Made by a program: the position numbers and the translations under genes. DNA of 48,281 nucleotides from Priapulus caudatus (lineage: Eukaryota > Priapulida > Priapulimorpha > Priapulimorphida > Priapulidae), in the NCBI RefSeq assembly GCF_000485595.1, contig NW_014577065.1:575150-623430 (forward strand), read 5' to 3'. The notes under the pieces are model-generated. The model was not told the DNA's origin. It saw only the letters and a program-made list of their open reading frames with translations, and searched no databases. This document shows, piece after piece, positions 11,425-20,350 of the stretch. Positions within the stretch are counted from its first letter, which is position 1; each line of letters begins with the position of its first letter.

Positions 11425-11508
11425 CAGGAGTAAGATAATATATATTATCTTATTATTATTATCCTATATTATCCTATTATCCTATTATCCTATATTATCT
11501 TACTCCTG
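11425..11508. mobile_element. 84-bp palindromic insertion, CAGGAG...CTCCTG family
   Basis: Perfect 18-bp terminal inverted repeats, CAGGAGTAAGATAATATA and its complement, enclose an AT-rich centre made of TATTATCC units. The flanks are ATAATGT on the left and ACAATGT on the right (6 of 7 identical). A related stretch at about 11778-11830 has the same surroundings (TGTGTGCCGCTTG before, ACTGAATCTT after) without the 84 bp, so it behaves as an empty site. No protein is encoded, so any mobility must have been supplied in trans. Confidence 0.7.
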
Positions 11509-13453
11509 ACAATGTTAATAAAAACTGAATCTTCTGCATTACGTATCCAAAGCCGCCGGCCCCGGCCTGCTCGCGTTACGGATCACAATGAACGAGCCAA
11601 GTAAGTAGCAGAGTGTGCTGTACCCAAATAACGCCAGGTCATGCTAGTTGCTAGCGAGATGTGTTAACTTGCTGCAGAGCAAGATAAGATCATAATGCAA
11701 ATATATTGCTATATAGCCTGTACGGCAACCGACTATGGTTTTAGCGGGATCACTAACTGTGTAAACAATGTAATACATCATTTGTGTGCCGCTTGGGATG
11801 GCATTGTGCATAAACTGAATCTTGTGCACCACAGGGAAATTAATAACAAATAATAATTGTCTTAAATAGCAACATGTTGGGCGCGCATGGGTCGGTGGGG
11901 AATCGATTCACAACTATCCGTACATTATAGTTCCGCTTCTAATGTTTTTTTACATTTAATTACCTGTGTAACTTGTAGATCAGTTAAATGTTTACCTTCG
12001 TGAGACTATACTATACGTATATTAGTGTATTAAATTCATTGCCTATAAACTAGCAATTGAATGATAATGATTGGAAAATAAGAATCCCGTGTGAAATACT
12101 AAATGATTATATTTGCACAAACCCTTAGAATCGGAAATCATTTGAGTTTATCGATCTAGTATTTTGTAATAATTGGGTTTACTGTGCTATATATTTTGCA
12201 TACTATCAGAGTGCCATCTCGTTAAATAATCTAACTAGTTTATATTATATTATTATAACGTTTATTATAACATTATTATAACATTATAACGTTATGGTTT
12301 AAATTTAATGAACATTTTCAATCCTGCCGAAAGAGAGCTGCCCTTGTTATGTGGTTTGCTGCCCATTCCCAAGCTCAGTGAACAGCGGCAGACACTATGG
12401 ACACTAGCGGCATATACTGGCCGAGACCAAGCAACCCAAGTTACTAATGACACCTAATGTTGATAGTTGTCTCGCGAGCAAAACAACTGCCTAGAACTGG
12501 TCAGTTCCTATTGGTGACCTGGGTCACGCGCTCGCGACACGTGCCGCCTTTGAGTGACATCATAGACAACTCCAAACTCCACGACAGATGGCGCTCTCGC
12601 TCTGGTTCAATTCACAGGCAGTATCACAGGCAATTTTCAGGCAGTATCCTGAGTTGTACGCCGAAGGGGCTCTGCATGCAGTTTGAGACAACTCAAGTCT
12701 ATGGTTGCATCTAAGCGTGGAGCATGCGCTGTCGTGCGCCCGTGACGCAGTTGTGACGCTCGCTATCTGTGCTAGTTGCGTGGCTAATTCGATTGTGCAA
12801 CACGACTAATATAAATGAAAAATTTTTTAAAACCATTCGCGCGTGCGCACACCGGCTAACTGGGCGCGCACGTAGAACACACTAAATATGTTTTTTTATT
12901 TATTAGTCATCATCGTAACGCCAATATTGCATCGTATTTACATGTCATCGTTTTACTATTTCGAGCCTGTTGTTAACAAGCCCGATAAGGGGATATATGC
13001 ACTCGAAGGCTTGCTAAATAAATAAATATATATAGAGGTCATATATGTTTTATATTTATATATTTTCAGCTATATCTTTATGGGTACCAGAACGTTTTTA
13101 CTTTTACGAGAACGTTACGTCGACGAAATAATCGAAAGTGTTTGCTCTCCACTTTTAACACAATTTCAGGAAAATATAAATGCTTTTAGTAAATAAAACG
13201 CGTGCGCGCTCCGAGATTTAACGCTATAATCTATGCCATGTCATCGTGAAATTAGGAGGACTAGTATAGGCAGTTTTAGTAATCACTTCTCATAGATGTT
13301 TTCCATATCAACCCACACAGGAGTCTGCGCTGTGTACTTCACAGAAGCACACACGCGGGCCCACGCACACATGCATCTGCGCACACATAAAATCAACGAA
13401 TGGCCCATAGAACAATTATAAAAAAAATACTGCGGGAAAAAAGCAAGACCTAG
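11509..13453. other. Intergenic sequence, no gene recognised
   Basis: Mostly unique AT-rich DNA with a CpG-rich patch near 11545-11580 and another at 12520-12740. The empty-site paralogue of the 84-bp palindrome lies at about 11778-11830. Short direct repeats (tattataac) occur at 12248-12290. No splice-bounded reading frame or RNA gene is convincing. Confidence 0.45.
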
Positions 13454-13460
13454 GTACGCT

Positions 13461-13480
13461 CAAGAGCTAATAATACCTTG
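13461..13480. mobile_element. 20-bp minimal insertion CAAG...CTTG with 7-bp flanking duplication
   Basis: The sequence CAAGAGCTAATAATACCTTG starts and ends like the 34-bp palindrome at 22141-22174. It is bracketed by GTACGCT (13454-13460) and GTACGAT (13481-13487), 6 of 7 identical. It looks like a member of the same micro-element family reduced to one full arm plus the last four bases of the other. Its length makes chance a real alternative. Confidence 0.5.
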
Positions 13481-13487
13481 GTACGAT

Positions 13488-14116
13488 GTACCTACTGCAG
13501 GGACGATAACAACGCCTATTATATAGCTACTGATTATAGCAACGACTCAATGCTCTCAATCTGCTATTTCACCCATTGTTAGTTAGTCGCGCATTGTGTT
13601 TCGCTGCGGGATTTTTTCTCATCAGAAACTATTTGTTCGCTATGGCGTTCACTATGACATTTATAAAAACCTACGCATTACCATCGGATTCGACCGAATA
13701 ATCAGCCTGGCTCTAGGAGGGGAAGGAACATGAAAGCACATAAGCCACATGCATGGTTGTCGCGAAAGGTAAACTATGTACTTTTATAGACGCGCCAACG
13801 TAAGAAAAGTACAAACGGTTCGCGTGATTTCACACATCGCGAACTCGCACCTTTTACGTAATTTCAGCAAGGTTATACAACGGTATATCATAGAAACTAC
13901 GTTATTAAATTTGATAATATTATGCAACGTTCATTCCTCGTTTGTTGTAAGGTAAAACGCATAAACTAATGTTAATCTCGTAAATTTTATTATCATTTAC
14001 CTAGCTACGCGTGGCTCGAGAAATGGTACGATAGAAAAAAGCAGAATCAGATTATTGCATTTTAACGAATTTTTGTTATTACATTCCAAACAACGGAGTT
14101 ACCCGTATATGAATAA
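13488..14116. other. Intergenic sequence, nothing recognised
   Basis: Unique sequence without repeats, conserved motifs or open frames of note. Confidence 0.4.
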
Positions 14117-14607
14117 GTAAACGAATATATATATATATATATATATTATATCAGGAGTAGATAAATAGGGATCTCTATTATTATTGCCTGATATATATAT
14201 ATGTGTATGTGTTGTGTGTGTGTCGTGTGCATGTGTTGGTGTGTGTGTGGTGTGTTGTGTGTGTCGTGTGTGTGTGTGTGTGTCGTGTGTGTTGTGTGTT
14301 CTGTTTGTGTGTGTCAGTGTGTGCGTGCGTGTGGGGCGCGCGCCGCGCTGATACGTGTGTGTGCGTGCGTGCGTCGCGCGCGTGTGTTGGTCGTGTGGTG
14401 CAGATATATATATATATTATATACTATATATATATATTATATTATATATATATATATATATATTATATAGTATATACTGGGTGTGTGTGTGCGTGCGGTG
14501 CGTGCGTGCGTGCGTCGCGTGCGTGCGTGCGTGCGTGCGGCTTGTGTGTGGTGTGTGAGGTGCACTATATATTATATATTACTCATATATTATATATATA
14601 TATATAT

Positions 14608-14645
<38 letters not shown>

Positions 14646-14961
14646 TGTGTGTGTCCGCGCGCCGCGTTGTGCTGTTGACGCGTTGTGGTGTGCTTGTGCG
14701 ATGCGTGCGTGCGTGCGGTTGCGTGGGGGTGTTGCGTGCGTGCGTGCGTGCGTGCGTGTCCGCGTGCTGGTGTGTGTGTGCGTGCGTGCCGTGCGTTGCG
14801 CGTGCTGTATGATGCGTGTGGTGAGGCGAGATATATATATATTATATATGTGTGTGCATGTGTGTGTGTTGGTTGCGTTGCTGCGTGTCGTGCGCGCGTC
14901 TAGCCGTGTGTGGCGGTGTGTTGGTGCAAGATAATAGAGTACAGGTAGTATTTATATATGT

Positions 14962-15001
<40 letters not shown>

Positions 15002-15276
15002 CCGCAGCGCGCGTCGTGCATTGGTGGCGTGCATGTGTGTGGTGTTGTGTGTTGTGTGTGTGTGTGCTGGTGTGTGTATGTGTGTGTGTTGTGTGTGTGT
15101 GTTGTGTGTGTGTGGGGGTGTGAGTTGTGGTGTGTGCTTGGTGGTGTGTGAGTGCAGATATATATATATATATATATATTTGTGTGTGTGTGCGCGTGCG
15201 TGCGTAGCGTCGTGTGTGTGTGTGGGCTGCCGTGTGGGGTGTGTTTGTGTGTGTGTGTGTGGGGGGGGGGGTGTAT

Positions 15277-15343
<67 letters not shown>

Positions 15344-15440
15344 GTGGAGTGTATGTATAGGGGGAGGGGGGGGGCCTGGCGTTACCTGCGTTGTCTGTGT
15401 TATTTGCGCGAATAAAACAGAAAGTAGAGTATGAGAAATT
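14117..15440. repeat. Compound TG / TGCG / TA satellite, 1.3 kb
   Basis: Blocks of (TG)n, (TGCG)n and CGCG alternate with four or five blocks of (TA)n (near 14127-14150, 14190-14200, 14404-14470, 14566-14612, 14831-14850, 15157-15180), and a poly-G run lies at 15262-15271. The whole is alternating purine-pyrimidine DNA. Frames on both strands (Cys/Val on plus, Thr/His on minus) are artefacts. Confidence 0.95.
14152..14190. mobile_element. 39-bp imperfect palindrome of the CAGGAG family
   Basis: Begins CAGGAGTAGATAAATAG and ends CTATTATTATTGCCTG, inserted in a (TA)n tract, so any target duplication is ambiguous. The arms match imperfectly. The start is close to the ends of the 84-bp and 248-bp members. 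Confidence 0.5.
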
Positions 15441-15990
15441 TTACTTCGTTTTACTGTAGTTGTTGAGCAATGAGTACATAATAGAGTAGTAGACCAGTAA
15501 GGCTTTAGGATGGGGTATACCCAACAAAACATATAGTTGTTACCACTTACGTAGTGCAAACCCCGAACAGTACAATAACAACAGTAGTCGAGTTTTTATA
15601 AGCAAACATAATTAGCGTGGCATAAAGTAGTATAATAAAGCCATTAATTATACAATGTTAAGATTTAGGGGGAAAATAACGAAACGTAACGTAACTTAAC
15701 TTAACGTGCCACGAATAATAATCGTATCATGAGCAAGGATATTAATATGACAATTTAGTAAGAGATTCTGTTAGCATAGCAAAACATGAACTAGTGCAAT
15801 GTAGAGAGTAATTGCTAAATCAGCTAATAGAAGTGCGCTTAACGAAAAGCGTAAACAATATAAACACAACATCGCGGTCACCTGGCTCTATACTCTGTAA
15901 TAAAATGCTGAATGACAACAAAATTATTACAGGTGGTCTTACGTTCACGTATATTATTGCGGACACTATATCATTACGTACCTTAAGCCC
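15441..15990. other. Intergenic AT-rich sequence, nothing recognised
   Basis: Unique sequence, with a short tandem run of taacg/taact units near 15684-15710. Confidence 0.4.
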
Positions 15991-15991
15991 G

Positions 15992-16058
15992 GCGCACACG
16001 TGAGTAATTTTACTCAAGTAAAATGATGCATGCGTCAAAATACTCACGTGTGCGTCGG
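15992..16058. repeat. 67-bp imperfect inverted repeat
   Basis: GCGCACACGTGAGTA on the left pairs with TACTCACGTGTGCGTC on the right. Inside it, TTTTACTCAAG and AAAATACTC also pair partly, and a TGCATGCG palindrome sits near the centre. It could be a solo transposon end or a tiny MITE; flanking duplications are not evident. Confidence 0.55.
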
Positions 16059-16429
16059 ATTTTCGTTGAGTATTTTCGTCAGTAACGGCGGTAGTTTGCC
16101 TAGAAATGATATTACGAAAATATCGTAGACTGTAGACCATTTTTAAGTTTCAAGGAGTAGACGGACGAAGTTTGCTTTTTTCTGTCCATTTTTTTTCATA
16201 CACTGTTTGGTCCAACTCGCATAGGCACTATGGAAACCCGGTTACCCGGTTGACGTAAACCTGTTAGCTTATTAGTAAATTCTGTTTGTCTGTCAGGAAA
16301 AATCGCTTAAGCCAAAAATCAGGCAGGGAAGGCACCAAACCCAGTTTGCGTGCCACATATCGGTTTAATCGGCTATGTGGCGTAGGAGGAGATCCGGCTC
16401 TCATGCACAGACTTAGCGCTTATACTATA
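16059..16429. other. Flank outside the minus-strand Helitron-type end
   Basis: No gene seen. The strings GAAACCCGGTTACCCGG (16233-16249) and GGCAGGGAAGGCACC (16322-16336) look like dispersed-repeat sequence, but I cannot assign a family. Confidence 0.35.
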
Positions 16430-16456
16430 CTAGCAGGACACCCGGCGTTGCCCGGG
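16430..16456 (-). mobile_element. Helitron-type 3' terminus (minus strand)
   Basis: Read on the minus strand, the hairpin CCCGG-gcaacg-CCGGG is followed by seven bases and then CTAG, with T as the next host base. Autonomous and non-autonomous Helitrons end this way: a GC hairpin a few bases before CTRR, inserted between A and T. The body would extend to higher coordinates and would include the TCTA satellite beginning at 16508. No Rep/helicase coding was found, so if real it is a non-autonomous element. The 5' end was not identified. Confidence 0.55.
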
Positions 16457-16507
16457 AAATAAAGCGCTCAGTTGGTGACCACTTGGTTGAAAGAAAAATA
16501 TCCAAAA

Positions 16508-16511
16508 ATCC

Positions 16512-16581
<70 letters not shown>

Positions 16582-16899
16582 TATCTATCTATTATGCTAT
16601 CTACTCTCTCTATATGCTATCTTCTATCTATCATGTATCTATCCTATCTATCTATCTATCTATCTTATGCTATCTATTATCATATCTATCTACTCTACTA
16701 TCTCATTTATTCTATCTATCTATCTATCTATCTAATCTCATTTCGATCTATCGTATCTACTATCTTCTATCTATCTACTGACTACAGCTACATGTCTATC
16801 TATCTATTCTATCTTATCTATCTACTTTATCTCTATCTAATGCTATCTATATCTATGCATCTACATCTATGTCTACTATCCTATCTATCTATGCATCTA

Positions 16900-16941
<42 letters not shown>

Positions 16942-17262
16942 ATCTATCTTCCTAGTCTATCTACTCTATCTCATCTATCTATCTATCTATCTATCTATCT
17001 TTATTCTATCTATCTATCTATCTATCTATCTAATCTATCTATCTACTACCTACCTACCTACATGTCTATCTATCTATCTACTATCTATACTATCTGTCTA
17101 TCTATCTATCTATCGATCTTATTATCGTATCTATCTATCTATCTATCTATCTATCTAATCTATCTATCTAATCTATCTATCGATCTATCGATTATCTATC
17201 TCATCTATATATTATATATCTATTTATCTTCATCTATTATCTATCTACCTACCACATGTATA
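16508..17262. repeat. (ATCT)n satellite, about 750 bp
   Basis: Tetranucleotide array interrupted by single-base changes. It begins about 50 bp from a Helitron-type end, the arrangement known for non-autonomous Helitron/Helentron derivatives that carry microsatellites. The long Leu/Ser/Ile/Tyr frame is not a gene. Confidence 0.95.
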
Positions 17263-18510
17263 GTCTATTACCTATCACACTCTATAGTCTATAGTGCTTA
17301 TAGTCTTGGCACAATCTCTATCAGTCGTGCAAGCGTGAAAATGTTGTTACGACAATGACATGGCGGCATGTAAACATATCTTATACTATGAATTTTGGCT
17401 AATTCTTGTGTGTGAGTTGTGTGTGTTTGGTTTGTCTTCGCTTTTCGCCCCTGATTGTGTCACTCATCGCGTACTGAAGATATAATTTCAGACATCACCA
17501 CGCTGGTGAGATTGATGTCTGCTGAAAAAAAATTTTAAAAAGTTTACAGTTTTAAGTATTAAAGTCATCTCGAAAAAATCTATTCGTGCGATAGGATGGG
17601 CAGTGCGTACAGCCAGATCATGCACATATACGTGGGAAATTACACTGCGTCTCTTGCTGCCGCCGTATGAGCATATTTGCAGATCACCACGTCTGGCGAG
17701 ATGGTCTGGCTCAAACAAAGACTACTCCTCAAATAGATGGCTGGGGCTTAACGTCTCGATCCCCCCCCTACTGCAGCATCCCTCCACTGCTCACATCTGC
17801 TTTGACGTACACAGTACGTTTTGGAACCACAGTAGTCAGTGGCGCAGTAGGCATGTGGGCCAGTGTCTCTGTTGTACCCCAGTGCAGTGGTTTCTCTTTT
17901 GCAGTTACATAAAATATTTACTTCGATCTGTTCACTTACATGGAGTTTATATTTAAAGACAACATTTGCTGTTCTACGGGTATACTTTCTGGCTAGTCTT
18001 ATTATATATTTGGCCGAATGTTGTATGTATGTTAATGAAAGGCTTTCGTCAGTTTGGATCCAAATGCGGCCAAATTTACCAGAAGAGATCGATGAGTACA
18101 GGGACGGGTTTAAAACTATCCTTCCGGTTGAAAAACAGTTTGTTCGGTCTTAAGAAAACACATAAAAAAAAAACACAAAAAAGGGTAAAGATTTGCCTGA
18201 AATATAGGGGGGCGCGCTGTTTTGTTTTCGTTCTGTTTCAAGACAGGACCCGTATCATCAACCCAGTAGTTCTACATAGCATACATAAAACATTTGTCGG
18301 TTTGTGTGTGCGTTGCGCTGGCGTGGTGTTGTATCTCACTGTGTATCTGCAAACAAATGGTTATGTGTTACGCTGTAATAGGCATGGATTGTACATGTAT
18401 TTGTAATTGACATCTCAACCATAAAAAAACAAACATGTGCAACAACTAAACTCTCCATATAACACCTTACACATAACACTACTGTACTGGTAACACATGC
18501 TTCACAGTCA
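17263..18510. other. Intergenic sequence between two Helitron-type ends, with a hairpin repeat
   Basis: Two related hairpin sequences lie at 17491-17523 (CAGACATC...GATGTCTG, inner CACCA/TGGTG) and about 17680-17708 (AGATCACCACG...GAGATGGTCT), about 190 bp apart. The rest is unique, with an 8-C run at 17761-17768. Open frames here show no family resemblance. Confidence 0.45.
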
Positions 18511-18514
18511 CTAA

Positions 18515-18543
18515 GCCCGCGCGTAGCGCGGGTTTCAGCTAGT
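18515..18543 (+). mobile_element. Helitron-type 3' terminus (plus strand)
   Basis: The hairpin CCCGCGC-GTA-GCGCGGG at 18516-18532 is followed by TTTCAG and then CTAG at 18539-18542, with T at 18543. This is the Helitron 3' end signature, in the opposite orientation to the one at 16430. The element body would lie to the left; no 5' end or Rep/helicase gene was recognised. Confidence 0.6.
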
Positions 18544-18648
18544 GCATGTAAATAGTAACTCAATGTTTAGTAGGTCTCAGGGGAGATATAGTGATCCGCT
18601 AGATGGCGCATTATTAGTATAAATAAGTTGTGGATAGGCCTATCAGTT

Positions 18649-18788
18649 ACCGTTTCCGTGTTGATCTGCAGTATTCTTCTGTTGTTTCCCTCTATTATAT
18701 TCTTCACGTTCGGCATGCAGCTGTACGAGATCTTAACATTGTTCTTATTGAAAATCTTGTGGAGTTTGTTTTCTGGAGGGAAGCAATT
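18649..18788 (-). pseudogene. Inverted 5' piece of a Penelope-like element (RT-endonuclease linker)
   Basis: On the minus strand this reads KLHKIFNKNNVKISYSCMPN, then VKNIIEGNNRRILQINTET. It belongs just before the GIY-YIG endonuclease in Penelope-like retroelements (the SYSCMPN motif is characteristic). The neighbouring endonuclease is on the plus strand, so this piece is inverted relative to it. The outer 35 bp (18649-18683) are a perfect reverse complement of 18789-18823. That inverted overlap is what inversion of the 5' part during target-primed reverse transcription would leave. Confidence 0.8.
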
Positions 18789-19259
18789 AACAGAAGAATA
18801 CTGCAGATCAACACGGAAACGGTAAACAACAGAAAATGCAACTGCCCGAAAAACGTAACGTGCCCCCTGGATGAAAACTGCCTTGCTAAAGACATAGTAT
18901 ACCGAGCAACAGTGACAAGCGAAAACAAGACAGAAACATACGTCGGACTAACAGCTACCACCTTCAAAGCAAGACTAGCGAACCATAAGGCATCCTTCAC
19001 TACGGAATCAAAACGGAACTCGACAGAACTTAGTAAACATATTTGGAACTTGAAAGACAACAACCTAGACTACGCGATTAAATGGAAGATACTGAGCAAA
19101 GCGCCACACTACTCGAACACTACGAAGAAATGCAACCTATGCTTAACAGAGAAGTTCTACATATTGTGCAAACCTGAGACCGCGACACTGAACAAGAGAA
19201 ACGAACTTGTTAGTAAATGCAGACATAAAGATAAATTTTTATTCAAGAACGTTATGTGA
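18789..19259 (+). pseudogene. Penelope-like element GIY-YIG endonuclease domain (5'-truncated copy)
   Basis: The C-terminal part of a Penelope-like retroelement protein, open to its stop codon at 19257-19259. In order: NNRRILQINTET; a Cys-rich motif CNCPKN..CPLDENCL; the GIY-YIG signature spread as DIVY...TYVGLT; catalytic-region Arg in FKARLANH; NSTELSKHIW; a second CxxC (KKCNLCLTEKFYIL); KPETATLNKRNELVSKCRH. The GIY-YIG nuclease nicks target DNA for reverse transcription. The RT domain is absent apart from the inverted piece at 18649-18788, so this copy cannot move by itself. The frame has no stops or shifts, which suggests a young insertion. A hammerhead ribozyme lies about 170 bp downstream, as known for these elements. 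Confidence 0.88.
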
Positions 19260-19427
19260 ACTCTTACAATGAATTCAGTTTAGCGCCAGCGCGCAGCAGC
19301 CACCGACAATGACGCGCTAATTAGTATCTATGGTATTTCTTTAGAACGCGCACGTATGAATACGAACAATAGATCACATTATGCATGATGTTTTTATACT
19401 GCTCGGGATGTTCTAAATAGATCACTC
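19260..19427 (+). other. 3' untranslated part of the Penelope-like element
   Basis: Sequence between the endonuclease stop and the ribozyme, with no frame. Its position matches the non-coding end (pLTR-like region) of Penelope-like elements. Confidence 0.5.
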
Positions 19428-19428
19428 T

Positions 19429-19488
19429 GTATTAGGCACTGATGAGTGTGGAGCTTTCGCTCCACACGAAACAGTTCTGTATGCAATA
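19429..19488 (+). ncRNA. Type I hammerhead ribozyme
   Basis: The core CTGATGA (19439-19445) and GAAAC (19468-19472) flank a 9-bp stem II (GTGTGGAGC/GCTCCACAC) with loop TTTC. Stem III is ACAG/CTGT with a two-base loop. The cleavage triplet is GTA (19479-19481), so cutting is predicted after A19481. Stem I is open, pairing TATT..GCA upstream with TGC-AATA downstream around an AG bulge. All core nucleotides are present. Self-cleaving hammerheads of this type are known in Penelope-like elements, where they may process the element RNA; here one sits just behind a Penelope-like endonuclease on the same strand. Confidence 0.85.
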
Positions 19489-19523
19489 AACAGAGTCAAA
19501 ATTACTACCGTGTCCGTATAACT

Positions 19524-19530
19524 TTATCTA

Positions 19531-19570
<40 letters not shown>
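19524..19570. repeat. (TA)n microsatellite
   Basis: Uninterrupted TA dinucleotides after TATCTATC, probably marking the 3' boundary of the Penelope-like insertion. Confidence 0.9.
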
Positions 19571-19573
<3 letters not shown>

Positions 19574-19908
19574 TACGGAGTTCGACGTGAAAAGCGATGT
19601 AGTAGAAATGGAAGCGGCTATCCCTGCTATTTATGCCACGTTTATAATAGAAGATAGAATTCTAACGTTGTGTCTTAACGGCGACTTCTTGTTTGTTGGC
19701 AAAGATTTTGCCGCCAGTACATTTAAGACGTTCGGCCTGTCGAACAATGAAGAACTGGTGAGAAAGGAGAAATGTCAGGGCCGACACGCGGAATTAATGG
19801 CAAGAGAACGTACACACCGAGATGAACTTAAATCGATGGGAAGCAGCTTCTGTAACAGCGACGAACCCGATGGCGGGGGATTGCGAGGATGGGAGAGCGT
19901 TGAGGAAC

Positions 19909-20350
19909 GGTGTGGCATGCATAGAGAAGTTGCGCATCGAAAAATGCACCGTCGCTACTTCAATGTGATGATGCTGCTCTACCGAATGTCCCTGTCTATA
20001 CCAATGTATAGTGATAGGGCGCAGACACGTCGGCGACCTGTCGCCTAAGAAAATGACTTACCGCCGATGTTAAGCATTTAATTTAGAGTGTGGCATGCCA
20101 AGAGAAGGTGCGCATCGAAAAATGCACCCTCGCTACTTTAATGTGGTGGCACTACGCTGCCGAAGGTTCTCGACTATACTCATGTACAGGGATGGAGCGC
20201 GAACACGTCGGCGGCCGGTCGCCCAAAGGAAATAACTTAGGGCCGACGTTAAGTATTTAATCTAGAGTGTGTTTAGGCATTTAATCATGCCTAGAGAAAG
20301 TAGGCGTCGAAAGATGCACTTTCGCTACTTCAATGCGCTGCAATTACCTG
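19909..20350. repeat. Tandem repeat of about 180 bp, 2.5 copies, with a conserved hairpin
   Basis: The motif GCATCGAAAAATGCACC recurs at about 19934, 20112 and (as GCGTCGAAAGATGCACT) 20304, giving periods of 178 and 192 bp. Copies 1 and 2 are similar over their full length (CGACACGTCGGCG-like blocks, ATTTAATTTAGAGTGTG junction); copy 3 diverges after about 70 bp. In each, the bases before GCGCATCG can pair with those after ATGCAC. The stem bases change in parallel: AAGGTGC with GCACCCT in copy 2, GAAAGT with ACTTTC in copy 3. Open frames through it are not convincing. Confidence 0.75.

Noticed and set aside
14203-14934. A 243-codon Cys/Val/Arg frame
   Set aside because: Artefact of TG/TGCG/TA satellite DNA.
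16483-17358. A 291-codon Leu/Ser/Ile/Tyr frame
   Set aside because: Translation of the ATCT satellite.
17603-18406. Overlapping plus-strand frames of 96-146 codons
   Set aside because: No similarity to known families and no consistent splice structure; probably part of Helitron-like or unique non-coding sequence.
19446-20048. A 200-codon frame after the ribozyme
   Set aside because: Starts in the ribozyme, crosses the (TA)n tract and runs into the tandem repeat; no domain.
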